DNA from: CAZKCI01 sp964551475
GTDB lineage: Bacteria > Auribacterota > Erginobacteria > Erginobacterales > CAZKCI01
Reading direction: 5' to 3'
Assembly: GCA_964551475.1 (NCBI GenBank)
Contig: CAZKCI010000043.1
Location: forward strand, 14,280-78,279
DNA length: 64,000 nucleotides
The notes beneath the pieces are model-generated. The model worked only from the letters and a program-made list of their open reading frames with translations. It had not been told where the DNA came from and did not search any database. Shown piece by piece: positions 7,917 to 15,743 of this stretch. Made by a program: the position numbers and the translations under genes. Each line of letters opens with the position of its first letter. Positions within the stretch are counted from its first letter, which is position 1.

Positions 7917-7948
7917 CATCATCATCGCGAAATGCCGCGATGATGATG
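7917..7948. other. Perfect 13-bp hairpin with CAT/ATG triplet stem
   Basis: CATCATCATCGCG at 7917-7929 pairs exactly with CGCGATGATGATG at 7936-7948 around the loop AAATGC. There is no long T run on either side, so a simple intrinsic terminator is not indicated. It could be an operator-like palindrome or an RNA hairpin. Confidence 0.7.
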
Positions 7949-8109
7949 ATTGTTGCCGTAACTGCCTATCCGACAGAGCATTGAGCATTCCCGGCCCGGT
8001 CATCCTCATTCCGAACGCAGGATAGGTTAGTTTACATAAGGGACCTTATCACTACCAGTGTCAGATATGAATTCAGGCGAAAGGGCGGCCTGATCTGGGG
8101 TCCTCGGAA

Positions 8110-8349
8110 TCAGCGCCCGGAATCAGCCGCCCGTTTGGCCAGCCATTCTTCGATCAGCCGGGTCTTTTCCGGCCTGGGAATGCCCTTCCCTTGAAGCCAG
8201 CGATATACCGTGTCGCGGGATACCCCGGTGTGCAGAGCAAGACTTTTCATGTTGGCATCAAAGCCGCGGTGAAAGGACCAGAAGTCCCGGAGGCGGCGGG
8301 CGATTTCCAACCCCTGCTTGCGCTCGGACTCGTTGATGGGATTTCGCAC
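8110..8349 (-). CDS. Small helix-turn-helix protein
   Basis: 79 residues from the ATG at 8349. The middle is a clean helix-turn-helix of the Cro/XRE or short resolvase-like type (MKSLALHTGVSRDTVYRWLQG), followed by GIPRPEKTRLIEEWLAKR. It probably binds DNA. It stands alone, with a GTCCAT repeat just upstream and the 427-base gap downstream, so it is not obviously paired with a toxin or phage gene. The compact single-domain form resembles transcription regulators of mobile modules, but nothing nearby supports that. Confidence 0.75.
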   Translation of the reverse strand: MRNPINESERKQGLEIARRLRDFWSFHRGFDANMKSLALHTGVSRDTVYRWLQGKGIPRPEKTRLIEEWLAKRAADSGR

Positions 8350-8370
8350 TGGGAGAAGGCCTGGGACAGC

Positions 8371-8474
8371 GAAGTTATGGACGAAATGGACGATATGGAC
8401 TCTATGGACAATGTCTACGCCGGTTCCTTGATATCTTTGTCCATATCGTCCATCTAGTCCATTTCGTCCATAAC
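8371..8474. repeat. GTCCAT-type inverted repeat, copy 2
   Basis: Left arm TTATGGACGAAATGGACGAT, right arm GTCCATATCGTCCATCTAGT, with a ~35-base loop. It ends four bases before the stop of the receiver-GGDEF gene, placing it between that gene and the HTH gene. Confidence 0.9.
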
Positions 8475-8477
8475 TCT

Positions 8478-9404
8478 CTATCCAGAGAGAAGTCCTTTGA
8501 ATACCGAGGTCTTGTTTCTCCCCCGGTGCTTGGAGCGATAGAGCGCCTGGTCAGCCTCCTCGATCAGGCGTTCGGGGCATTGACCGCGGCGGAGCTCCAG
8601 AGCGCTGACCCCCCAGGAGATGGTGAGAGCCGGAGGCGGCTGGAGACGAGCGGGGCTCAGTCCGGCCAGAAGAATGCGCAATTTTTCACAAAGACTTTCG
8701 CCGCCCGCCAGGCCGGTCCCCGGGGCGATCAGCCAGAACTCGTCGCCGGAAGGACGAGCCAGGCAGTCGCTCCGGCGGATGTTCTGGGAGAAGAGACGGG
8801 CGGTTTCCCGCAAGACCGCGTCGCCCGCCTTGTGCCCGTAGCCGTCGTTGATCTCCTTGAAGCGATCGAGGTCTCCGGCCGCGAAGCAGAGCGGTGTCCG
8901 CGATCGGACCGCTTTTTTCACCTCGCGGTGGAGAATCCGCTCCGCCCCCCGGCGGTTGCAAAGGCCGGTCAGGGCGTCGGAACTGCTGAGACAACGGAAA
9001 ACGGCCACCTTCCTCCGCCAGCACTCGGAGCTTCTCCGGGAGCGCAGCGCATGGCGAACGCGGAGAACGACCTCACCCCGCTCCAGGGGCGTGGAGATGA
9101 AATCCCGCGCGCCCGCCTTCAATCCCTGCATCCTCTCCCTGATTTGAGAGCGGGCGGCGATGAGCACAATCGGAATGGTCCGGGTCTTCGGGGAGGCGGA
9201 GAGGGCCCGGCAGAGCCGTACGGCGGGCGCGGCGGACGGCGCGAGATCGAGGAGGATGACATCCGCCTCCCCTTCCCTCCCCCTCCCCTCCCCCGGCGCG
9301 GCGACCGTGGCTGCGAATCGCTCTCGGCGCAGCCAGGGAACGGCGGCGGCCAGGGTTTGGGGTCGGCGGGTGAGGATGAGAATGCGGGGAGCGCTCACGT
9401 CCAT
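8478..9404 (-). CDS. Degenerate receiver domain fused to GGDEF (diguanylate cyclase) domain
   Basis: 308 residues from the ATG at 9404 (TGATG overlap with the kinase stop; a GTG at 9407 is also possible). Residues ~8-125 fold like a CheY receiver and keep the central Asp (VILLDL). The N-terminal acidic pair is replaced (ILILTRRP instead of ILIVDDD), the Thr/Ser position is Ala (VLIAAR) and the conserved Lys is Thr (FISTPLE), so normal phosphorylation is doubtful. The C-terminal half is a GGDEF domain with LDRFKEINDGYGH and signature SGDEF; Ser for the first Gly still occurs in active cyclases. RRSD placed exactly five residues before SGDEF is an inhibitory I-site. It probably makes c-di-GMP under control of the adjacent kinase. 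Confidence 0.9.
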   Translation of the reverse strand: MDVSAPRILILTRRPQTLAAAVPWLRRERFAATVAAPGEGRGREGEADVILLDLAPSAAPAVRLCRALSASPKTRTIPIVLIAARSQIRERMQGLKAGARDFISTPLERGEVVLRVRHALRSRRSSECWRRKVAVFRCLSSSDALTGLCNRRGAERILHREVKKAVRSRTPLCFAAGDLDRFKEINDGYGHKAGDAVLRETARLFSQNIRRSDCLARPSGDEFWLIAPGTGLAGGESLCEKLRILLAGLSPARLQPPPALTISWGVSALELRRGQCPERLIEEADQALYRSKHRGRNKTSVFKGLLSG

Positions 9405-11455
9405 CACTTCGAGCCGACTGACTGGTCAGGGGCGATCGGCAGCGTGAAGACGAACGTGGTCCCCTTCCCCGGTTCGCTCTCCACCTCGATCACGCACTGG
9501 TGCAACTCGACGATCTTCTTCACCAGGGAGAGGCCGAGCCCCAGGCCTTTGCGCCGCTCCCCGTCGGCGGCCGGCGCCTGCCAGAACTTCTGGAAGATGT
9601 GGGGCAGCTGCTCCGCCGCCATCCCCCGCCCGTGGTCCCGGACCAGCAATTCGAGTCTTCCAGTCCGGTCCGGCGTCTGGGCAAAAGGCCGGCGCGCCTT
9701 CACCTCTACCCGGGTCCCCTCCGGGCTGTATTTGACGGCGTTGTCGATCAGGTTGATCAGGACCTGGATGATCTTGTCTTCGTCGGCGCGGACCAGGGGC
9801 AGATTCTTCTCTACCGAGGTGCGGATGTCGATGTTCTTGTCCGCGGCATGCGCCTTGACCGTAGCCAGGACGTGGCTGAGGGTCGCCTCGATCGAGAAAT
9901 CCGAGATCTCCAGCTTCTCCGCCCGCTGCTCGGAAGAGAAGGAGAGCATCTTCTCGATCAGGTTGGTCAGGCGGCTGAGGCTCTTGACCGACACCTCCAG
10001 TCCCTCCCGCTGCAGGTCGGTGATCGGCCCCAGCTTCTCCTCCAGCATCATGTGGCTGTAGCCGGTGAGCGAGACCAGGGGGGTCCGGAGCTCATGGCTC
10101 ACGCTGGAAATGAACTCGGTCTTCAGGCTGTCCAGCCCCTTCAGTTCCTGGTGGGCCCGTTTCAGCTGCTGGAGGTTGAAGCGGAGATCCTCCACCAGGT
10201 AGATCCCCTCGATCACGCTGGAGAGCTCATGGGCCAGGGTCTGCATCATCTCCTGCAATTCGGTCCGCTGGGCGGATTCGTCCGGGAAGCCCACGTAGAG
10301 CGCCCCCAGCACCTTCATCTTCACCACCAGGGGGGCGCAGAGGTCGGACACGATCCCGCTCTCCTTCAGGGAAAGGAAAAAATCGCTCTGATCGGAGGCG
10401 GAACTCATCCCGCCGCGGCTCAGCTGCTTCTTCTTCCCGACCGTTTCTCCGACCACGGTGTGCGCGAGCGGGAAGTAATTGAACTTCTTGTCCTCCCGGG
10501 CCTGGAGCGGGAAGACCCGGTAGTAATGGAACTGGTGGTCGGGGATGCCCCGTCCGATCAGGGCCAGTCCGGCCTCCCCCCAGGGCCAGAGCGGGAATTC
10601 CTTGAGATGGCGGCGCAGCTCGATGACCACCTCGTCCAGGGAAAAAGCGGCGGTCAGGGCGGCCGAGACCTTCCCGATAAAGGCTATTCGCCGGATGTTG
10701 TCGTTGAGGTTCCCCCGCATGGTCTCGATCCCGGCCGCCAGCGTCCCGATTTCATCGCAGCTTTTAACCATGATCGGATGCTCCAGATCTCCCCGGCCGA
10801 TCAGCTCCGCCTGGCGGCTGAGCTCTCTCAGGGGGCGGGTGATCGACACGATGAAGATCCAGAGAACGACGAGGGAGAGAACGGCGGTGCCGACGGCCAC
10901 ACCCACCTGGGAGGAGATGATTCGTTTCTCTTCCTGCCGGATGCGTTTGGTGGAGATCCCGATCACAATCGTCCCGATCTTGCCGATCGGGGCGTCGAGG
11001 GCGATCTCCTGTTTCTTCTGGTATACCTCCCGATCCGGCAGAGGGTCATTCCCCTGCTCCAGAGCCATCGCCTCCAGGGTGGACAGCCCCCGTTGGGTGA
11101 CGATTTTCCCCTGGTTGTCCAGGAGGGCCACGAAGGACACATCGGGCTGGCCGGCGGCCGAATCGATGTACTGGTTGAGCTTGCGGGTGTCGACATCGAA
11201 GAACCCCTGGTAGGCGGAGGCAACCCCCACCACCTTCCCCATCGCGGTGGCCATCTCCTGGAGCCCCAGGCTTAGGGAGGAGCGCAGCTGGGAGATGGAG
11301 AGAAGAGTGGTGGTCAGGGTGAGGGCGCTGATCCCGCCCAGAATGAGCAGCGTGAACTTCGCTCCCAGCGTGATGACCGCTTGCTTCCCCGCCGGTCCGG
11401 CCGTCCGGGGGGAGAAAGCGAAGAGAGGTTCCTTTTTAATCGCTGGCGCAGCCAT
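9404..11455 (-). CDS. Membrane sensor histidine kinase (HAMP-GAF-HisKA-HATPase)
   Basis: 683 residues. One helix at ~31-53 and a second at ~190-213 bracket an extracytoplasmic sensor of about 130 residues (single-Cache-like: FFDVDTRKLNQYID, FVALLDNQGKIV). Then come a HAMP linker (ITRPLRELSRQAELIGRGDLEHPI), a GAF-like domain (~280-420), HisKA with SHELRTPL (His near 454), and HATPase_c with N-box NLIDNAVKYS, DHGRGM and GLGLGLSLVKKI. All catalytic boxes look intact. It overlaps the receiver-GGDEF gene downstream, so the two form one two-component unit. The ligand is unknown. A CGTAAC-type inverted repeat lies immediately upstream of the start. Confidence 0.95.
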   Translation of the reverse strand: MAAPAIKKEPLFAFSPRTAGPAGKQAVITLGAKFTLLILGGISALTLTTTLLSISQLRSSLSLGLQEMATAMGKVVGVASAYQGFFDVDTRKLNQYIDSAAGQPDVSFVALLDNQGKIVTQRGLSTLEAMALEQGNDPLPDREVYQKKQEIALDAPIGKIGTIVIGISTKRIRQEEKRIISSQVGVAVGTAVLSLVVLWIFIVSITRPLRELSRQAELIGRGDLEHPIMVKSCDEIGTLAAGIETMRGNLNDNIRRIAFIGKVSAALTAAFSLDEVVIELRRHLKEFPLWPWGEAGLALIGRGIPDHQFHYYRVFPLQAREDKKFNYFPLAHTVVGETVGKKKQLSRGGMSSASDQSDFFLSLKESGIVSDLCAPLVVKMKVLGALYVGFPDESAQRTELQEMMQTLAHELSSVIEGIYLVEDLRFNLQQLKRAHQELKGLDSLKTEFISSVSHELRTPLVSLTGYSHMMLEEKLGPITDLQREGLEVSVKSLSRLTNLIEKMLSFSSEQRAEKLEISDFSIEATLSHVLATVKAHAADKNIDIRTSVEKNLPLVRADEDKIIQVLINLIDNAVKYSPEGTRVEVKARRPFAQTPDRTGRLELLVRDHGRGMAAEQLPHIFQKFWQAPAADGERRKGLGLGLSLVKKIVELHQCVIEVESEPGKGTTFVFTLPIAPDQSVGSK

Positions 11456-11562
11456 AACAAGCAGGTTACGAGGGGTTACTCAAGGTTGTGAAAGGTTGAT
11501 TGGATCCGGTTGTTTCCGTAACCATCGGTAACTGTTCGTAACCTTTCGTAACTTCTCGTAAC
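11456..11562. repeat. CGTAAC-type inverted repeat
   Basis: The left arm carries GGTTACGAGGGGTTACT and weaker GGTTG words; the right arm carries CGTAACCTTTCGTAACTTCT with the word every 10 bases. It lies between lepB and the histidine kinase and ends four bases before the lepB stop. Confidence 0.8.
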
Positions 11563-11565
11563 TTT

Positions 11566-12408
11566 TTATTTGGGTATCCCCCACCTTCGGGGCGGCCAGT
11601 AGATGAAAAACACGTTGCCTACGATGTGCCGTTCCGGGACGAAACCCCAGACCCGGCTGTCCTTGCTGTTGGCGCTGTTGTCCCCGAGCAGAAAATAGTG
11701 GTTCGCCCCGGCCGTGTGCTCGGATCTCGCCACCCCGTCGACGAAGACCTGCCCGTTCTTTTCCTCGACGGAATGCCCCTCGTTGATGAGCAGCTGGCGG
11801 TAGAGGGGCAGGGTGCGGGGGCTGAGGCTGAGCCGGTCCCCTTTCTGGGGAATCCGGATTGCCCGTCCGGGCACGGCAAAATCGCCCTGGTTGAAATAAT
11901 GGGTCCGGGCGAAGGCCGGATCCGTCACCGGTTTACCGTCGATCAGGATTCGGCCCTCCCGGATCTCCAAGGATTCCCCGGGAAGGCCGGCCAGGCGCTT
12001 GACGAAGTCGACTTTCAGATCCTCCGGGTAGTGAAAGACCACGATGTCCCCGCGCCGGGGGGGGCGCAGGGCGGGGAGCTTAAGATAGGGGAGCAGGATG
12101 CCGGTGAAGGGGATGCGGTCAGGGGTCTTGGAGCCGTAGATGAATTTGTTGACCAGGATCCGGTCTCCGATGCGCGCGGTGCGCAGGGAGGAACCGTCGA
12201 CGGAGCAGCGGCGGTCGTCGTAGTGGTAGACGCGCCGGCAGACCGGGCATTCCCGTTTCACCCCGTTCAGCGTCGGCTCCATCGATCCGGTGGGGATCCG
12301 GAAGGGCTCCACGATGAAGTTCCGGACGGCGAAGATGACCGCCACCGCGAGCAGGATCGATTCCAGCCACTCGCGCCAGACGGGCTTTCTGGCCCGCTGA
12401 GCGCTCAT
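11566..12408 (-). CDS. lepB: Signal peptidase I with cysteine-containing insertion
   Basis: 280 residues. It is a type I signal peptidase with an N-terminal membrane anchor (residues ~15-34), catalytic Ser42 in PTGSMEPT, general-base Lys137 in DFVKRLAG, and the late box LGDNSANSKDSRVWGFV. It cleaves signal peptides from exported proteins at the outer face of the inner membrane. Between the Ser box and GDRILVNKF lies an extra segment with CPVC at 54-57 and Cys68 (YHYDDRRC), which looks like a small rubredoxin/zinc-ribbon knuckle, though only three Cys are visible. E. coli LepB lacks this. The start overlaps the stop of the upstream M16 protease (ATGA), implying one transcript. Confidence 0.96.
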   Translation of the reverse strand: MSAQRARKPVWREWLESILLAVAVIFAVRNFIVEPFRIPTGSMEPTLNGVKRECPVCRRVYHYDDRRCSVDGSSLRTARIGDRILVNKFIYGSKTPDRIPFTGILLPYLKLPALRPPRRGDIVVFHYPEDLKVDFVKRLAGLPGESLEIREGRILIDGKPVTDPAFARTHYFNQGDFAVPGRAIRIPQKGDRLSLSPRTLPLYRQLLINEGHSVEEKNGQVFVDGVARSEHTAGANHYFLLGDNSANSKDSRVWGFVPERHIVGNVFFIYWPPRRWGIPK

Positions 12409-13709
12409 GCCCCGTCTCCCAATACCCGGCGGAGGCGTTTTTCATCGTCCCGGGGGCCGACCAGGGCCAGGCAGAAACGGGGGGAGGCGAACAAGCGGCG
12501 GGCCAGGTCCCGGATCCGCTCCGGGGTAACCCGCCCGATCTTCTCCGCGATCTCGTCGGGCGTGAAGAAGCGCCCGGCGCAGACCAGGTATTCCCCCAGC
12601 CAGAGCATCCGGTTCAGCGTCTGCTCCAGGTAGAGCGCGGTCTGGCCGAGGAAATACTCCCGGGCCCGCGCAAACTCCTCGGCGCCGGGAGGCCGGTCGC
12701 ACAAGCGCCTCAGCTCGCGCAGGATAAGCCGGACCGACTCCTCCGCCCGCTCCGGGGGCACGCCGGCGTCGACGACCAGCGCTCCGGAGTCGCGGTAGGC
12801 GTCAATCCCGGAGCGCACGTAATATGCCCAGCCGCGTTTCTCCCGCATCTCCCGGAAAAGGCGGGAGGACATGTTCGCTCCCAGAATGATGTTCAGCAGG
12901 TTGAGGGCATAGATGTCGGGATGGAGTCGCGGTAGGGCCTGCAAGCCCAGGCAGAGATTGGACTGCTCGATCGGCCTCTTCTCCACGGCGACGGTGGAGG
13001 GGGAGCGGGTGTAGCGGGCCCGTTGACCGCCCGCCGCCCGCCGGGAGACGACGCGGGGCAGGCGCTTTTTCACCGCCGCCGTCACTTTCTCCGGGTCCAG
13101 GTTTCCGCAGGCGACGACGGCCGCATGCTTCGGATGATAGCGGACGCGCTGATAATCGTTCAGCTCCCGGCGGGAGATCGCGCCGATGGTCCGTTCCGTT
13201 CCCAAAATGGGGCGTCCCAGGGGCTGGGCCGGCCACATCGATTCCTGGATCAGGTGGTGGACGTGCGAGGCGGGGTGGTCACGGTTCATCCGGATCTCCT
13301 CCCGGACGACCCCTCGCTCCTTGTCGATCTCCCGGGGATGAAGGCGGGGATGGAAGAAAAGATCGAGGAGGACGTCGATGGCCTGGGGAAGGTCCTGCGA
13401 GCGGACCTTGGCCCAGTAGCAGGTGGTCTCCTCGGAGGTGAAGCCGTTCAGGGTCCCTCCCCTCCCCTCGATCTCCTGCGAGATCTCCTGGGCGGAGCGG
13501 CGAGAGGTCCCCTTGAAGAGCATGTGCTCGAGAAAGTGGGAGATCCCGTTCAGGCGGGCGGATTCGTCGCGGGATCCGGCGGCCGCCCAGATCCCGATCG
13601 CCGCCGAGTCCCGCTCCTCCATCGCCTGGCAGAGGATGCGGAAGCCGCTGTCCAGGGTGATAAGAGTAGGCTTGTCTTTTGCGTGCAAGTGAGTGGTCTC
13701 CGTTTTCAT
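12405..13709 (-). CDS. M16-family zinc protease (processing-peptidase-like)
   Basis: 434 residues from the ATG at 13709; the open frame extends into a GTCCAT repeat, so I trimmed it. The inverted zinc motif HxxEH is intact (His58-Phe-Leu-Glu61-His62 in SHFLEHMLFKGT), with the distal Glu region VVREEIRMNRDHP. It has the two-lobe layout of single-chain M16B peptidases, which in other bacteria degrade or process peptides in the cytoplasm or periplasm; I see no signal peptide. It sits between ruvX and lepB, separated from ruvX by the repeat and overlapping lepB by four bases. Confidence 0.93.
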   Translation of the reverse strand: MKTETTHLHAKDKPTLITLDSGFRILCQAMEERDSAAIGIWAAAGSRDESARLNGISHFLEHMLFKGTSRRSAQEISQEIEGRGGTLNGFTSEETTCYWAKVRSQDLPQAIDVLLDLFFHPRLHPREIDKERGVVREEIRMNRDHPASHVHHLIQESMWPAQPLGRPILGTERTIGAISRRELNDYQRVRYHPKHAAVVACGNLDPEKVTAAVKKRLPRVVSRRAAGGQRARYTRSPSTVAVEKRPIEQSNLCLGLQALPRLHPDIYALNLLNIILGANMSSRLFREMREKRGWAYYVRSGIDAYRDSGALVVDAGVPPERAEESVRLILRELRRLCDRPPGAEEFARAREYFLGQTALYLEQTLNRMLWLGEYLVCAGRFFTPDEIAEKIGRVTPERIRDLARRLFASPRFCLALVGPRDDEKRLRRVLGDGA

Positions 13710-13800
13710 GGACGGTATGGACATTATGGACGATATGGACACTGCTTGTTTCCTTCGTCATTTGTCCATATTGTCCATCCAGTCCATTTCGTCCATGACG
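13708..13800. repeat. GTCCAT-type inverted repeat, copy 3
   Basis: Left arm ATGGACGGTATGGACATTAT, right arm TTGTCCATATTGTCCATCCA, with the word every 9-10 bases. It fills the whole gap between ruvX and the M16 gene; the CAT at 13707-13709 that forms the M16 start codon is part of the arm. Confidence 0.9.
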
Positions 13801-13804
13801 TCCT

Positions 13805-14254
13805 TCAGTCATGAGCCGGTTTCACCCGGCTGTCCAGATAGTTTTGCAGGATGATCTGGGCCGAAAGACGGTCCAGCGCCTGCCGCCGCTTTCTCCGGCT
13901 CAAGTCCGCCTCCAGAAGCACCCGCTCGGCGGACCGCGAGGACCAGCGCTCGTCGCGGAAATCCACCGGGAGCAACAGCATCCTGCCCAGGGCGGCGCCG
14001 ACTCTGCGGGCCCGGCTGGCCTGCGCTCCTTCGCTCCCGTTCATGTTCAAGGGCAGGCCGATGACGATTCGGACGGCCTTCCAGTCCCGCGCGGCCGCGG
14101 CGATCCCGGCCAGCGCTTCCTTTTCCGATCTTATCTCGAGAGTGGGCAGCCCCTGGGCGGTCATCCCCAGCGGGTCGCTCACCGCCAGGCCGATCCTTTT
14201 CTCTCCCAGGTCGATGCCGAGAATTCTGCTCTCCGTCTGCACGCCGTCCGTCAC
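13805..14254 (-). CDS. ruvX: Putative pre-16S rRNA nuclease / Holliday junction resolvase-like protein (YqgF/RuvX)
   Basis: 149 residues from the GTG at 14254, overlapping the upstream stop (GTGA). The RNase H-like YqgF fold is clear: ILGIDLGEKRIGLAVSD with Asp15, IVIGLPLNMNGSEG, DERWSSRSAE (usually DERLTT), and the C-terminal ALDRLSAQIILQNYLD. YqgF processes the 5' end of 16S rRNA in E. coli; the resolvase role suggested earlier is less certain. Length is normal for the family. It follows the mannose-1-phosphate guanylyltransferase gene, with which it is translationally coupled, although the two functions have no known connection. Confidence 0.95.
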   Translation of the reverse strand: MTDGVQTESRILGIDLGEKRIGLAVSDPLGMTAQGLPTLEIRSEKEALAGIAAAARDWKAVRIVIGLPLNMNGSEGAQASRARRVGAALGRMLLLPVDFRDERWSSRSAERVLLEADLSRRKRRQALDRLSAQIILQNYLDSRVKPAHD

Positions 14255-15324
14255 AGAAACCTTCTCTGTCGGGCGTTCTTCCGGAGCTTCTGCACCAGCT
14301 TTTTCACGTCCTGAGAGCGGTCCCGGGAACAGACCAGGACGGCATCCCGGGTGGCCGCCACCACCAGCCGATCCACTCCGACCAGGCCGATCAACGGCCC
14401 GTCCGAGACGGCCAGGCAGCCCGCGCTGTCCACGGCGGCGAAATCGCCCCGCCCGGCGTTCCCTTCCGGATCTTTCGGGTAATAGGCCGACAGGGCGTCC
14501 CAGGAGCCGACGTCGTCCCAGGCGAAGGAGGCGGGGACGACCAGGACGCGGTCGTGCTTTTCCATCACCCCATAATCGATCGAGATCGAGGGCAGGCGGG
14601 GATAGATCCGGCGGAGGGCATCGCCGCGCGCGGACCGGGGGGCGCGGCAGATCTCGCGCGCCCCCTTCGCTATGTCGGGGAGATGGGCATCGAGCGCGGC
14701 CGCGATCGAGTTGACCGACCAGACGAAGATTCCCGCGTTCCAGTAATAGCGGCCGGACGAGACGAGCCGCCGGGCGGTTTTCCGGTCCGGTTTTTCGCGG
14801 AACTCGTCGGCGGTGAAAAAGCGGGTTTTCCCGTCCCGGGCCTCCTCCCTCCCCCTCCGGATGTAGCCGTAGCCGGTGGCGGGGTAGCGGGGAGGGATCC
14901 CGACCGTGATCAGGCAGTCGCGCTTCCGGGCGATCCGGGCGCAGGAGGCCATGGTCCGGAGAAAAGCCTTGCGGGGGGAGATAACGTGATCGGCGGGAAG
15001 GACCAGGAGGACTCCCTCCGGGTCCTCCTCGGCCACCGCGGCGGCGGCGAGCGCGATGCAGGGGGCGGTGTTCCGGCCGGCCGGTTCCAGGAGGAGATGG
15101 CGGGGAGAAAGGCCGGGGAGGAGTCGGCGGATCGCTTTACCTTGTTTCTCGTTCGTCACCACCCAGATCCGGCTGTTCCCGACCAGGGGACGGACCCGGG
15201 CCGCGGTCTGCTCCAGCATCGACTCCTCCCCCACGATGGGAAGGAGCTGCTTGGGCGTGCTCTCCCGGGACCAGGGCCAGAAGCGCTCCCCTTTCCCTCC
15301 GGCCATGATGACGGCGTGGATCAT
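14251..15324 (-). CDS. manC: Mannose-1-phosphate guanylyltransferase
   Basis: 357 residues. The nucleotidyltransferase signature is at the N-terminus (VIMAGGKGERFWPWSRESTPKQ), followed by LVLPADHVI and FREKPD, all typical of ManC-type GDP-mannose pyrophosphorylases. The phosphomannose-isomerase domain of long ManC proteins is absent, so this is the short monofunctional form. The product, GDP-mannose, feeds surface glycan synthesis and fits the large glycosyltransferase region after 29 kb. It is the first gene of a run with ruvX and then, past a repeat, the M16 protease and lepB. An inverted repeat lies just upstream of the start. Confidence 0.93.
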   Translation of the reverse strand: MIHAVIMAGGKGERFWPWSRESTPKQLLPIVGEESMLEQTAARVRPLVGNSRIWVVTNEKQGKAIRRLLPGLSPRHLLLEPAGRNTAPCIALAAAAVAEEDPEGVLLVLPADHVISPRKAFLRTMASCARIARKRDCLITVGIPPRYPATGYGYIRRGREEARDGKTRFFTADEFREKPDRKTARRLVSSGRYYWNAGIFVWSVNSIAAALDAHLPDIAKGAREICRAPRSARGDALRRIYPRLPSISIDYGVMEKHDRVLVVPASFAWDDVGSWDALSAYYPKDPEGNAGRGDFAAVDSAGCLAVSDGPLIGLVGVDRLVVAATRDAVLVCSRDRSQDVKKLVQKLRKNARQRRFL

Positions 15325-15340
15325 AACTGATAGGACTATG

Positions 15341-15445
15341 GGCTAAGGCAAGGTTATTGGTCTGGTGAATGGGGAAGGTCAATGGTGCAGCCCGTCTGGC
15401 CGACACTTAACCTTTGCCCACCGCCCAGACCATTAACCTTACCCT
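15341..15445. repeat. GGTTATTGGTCTGG / CCAGACCATTAACC inverted repeat, copy 1
   Basis: The left arm includes AAGGTTATTGGTCTGGTGAATGG and GGAAGGTCAATGGTG; the right arm complements it (CCAGACCATTAACCTTACCC). Copies of the same family are at 34590-34699 and 60780-60888. All have a GTGCRGCC core near the centre. Confidence 0.85.
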
Positions 15446-15455
15446 CACCCAGGGA

Positions 15456-15671
15456 CTATTTTTTCTCGTTCTCGGTGATCTCATCCACGCCGGCCAGCTT
15501 GTAGATGCCGATGACGGCAAGGATGAAAAGACCGATATAGAGGAAGAACCCGACCCAGTTCTTCGCCGTCCACTGGGATGGCCCGCGAGGGGTGGTGTCC
15601 TGGGCAAAGAGCAGGGCCCGGGGATAGAGCAGAGCCCAGGCGGAGATCAGAACGGATCCGATCTTTTTCAC
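15456..15671 (-). CDS. Small membrane protein, 71 residues, unknown function
   Basis: Starts at the GTG at 15671, with GGGAGG a suitable distance upstream. The N-terminus resembles a cleavable signal (VKKIGSVLISAWALLYPRALLFAQD) and a second hydrophobic helix covers ~38-58 (WVGFFLYIGLFILAVIGIYKL), followed by an acidic tail ending TENEKK. It is too short for family assignment. It could be a subunit stabiliser of a membrane complex, but no complex is nearby. It is divergent from the pseudouridine synthase gene, with 72 bases between the two starts that may hold both promoters. Confidence 0.7.
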   Translation of the reverse strand: MKKIGSVLISAWALLYPRALLFAQDTTPRGPSQWTAKNWVGFFLYIGLFILAVIGIYKLAGVDEITENEKK

Positions 15672-15743
15672 GGATTTTTTCCTCCCGTTGTTGGCGTCAA
15701 CCGGAGTAATGTAACCCGTGGAGCGCAACCTGTAAAGTGGAAC

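Noticed and set aside
7899..7948. Replication origin
   Set aside because: One DnaA box, no AT-rich unwinding element, and no dnaA/dnaN/gidA neighbours.
7699..8474. CRISPR-like appearance of evenly spaced GTCCAT words
   Set aside because: The unit is 9-10 bases, degenerate and arranged as inverted arms; there are no 25-40 base repeats, unique spacers or cas genes.
9500..11275. 591-codon open frame opposite the histidine kinase
   Set aside because: Artefact of GC-rich codons; the minus strand has all kinase boxes.
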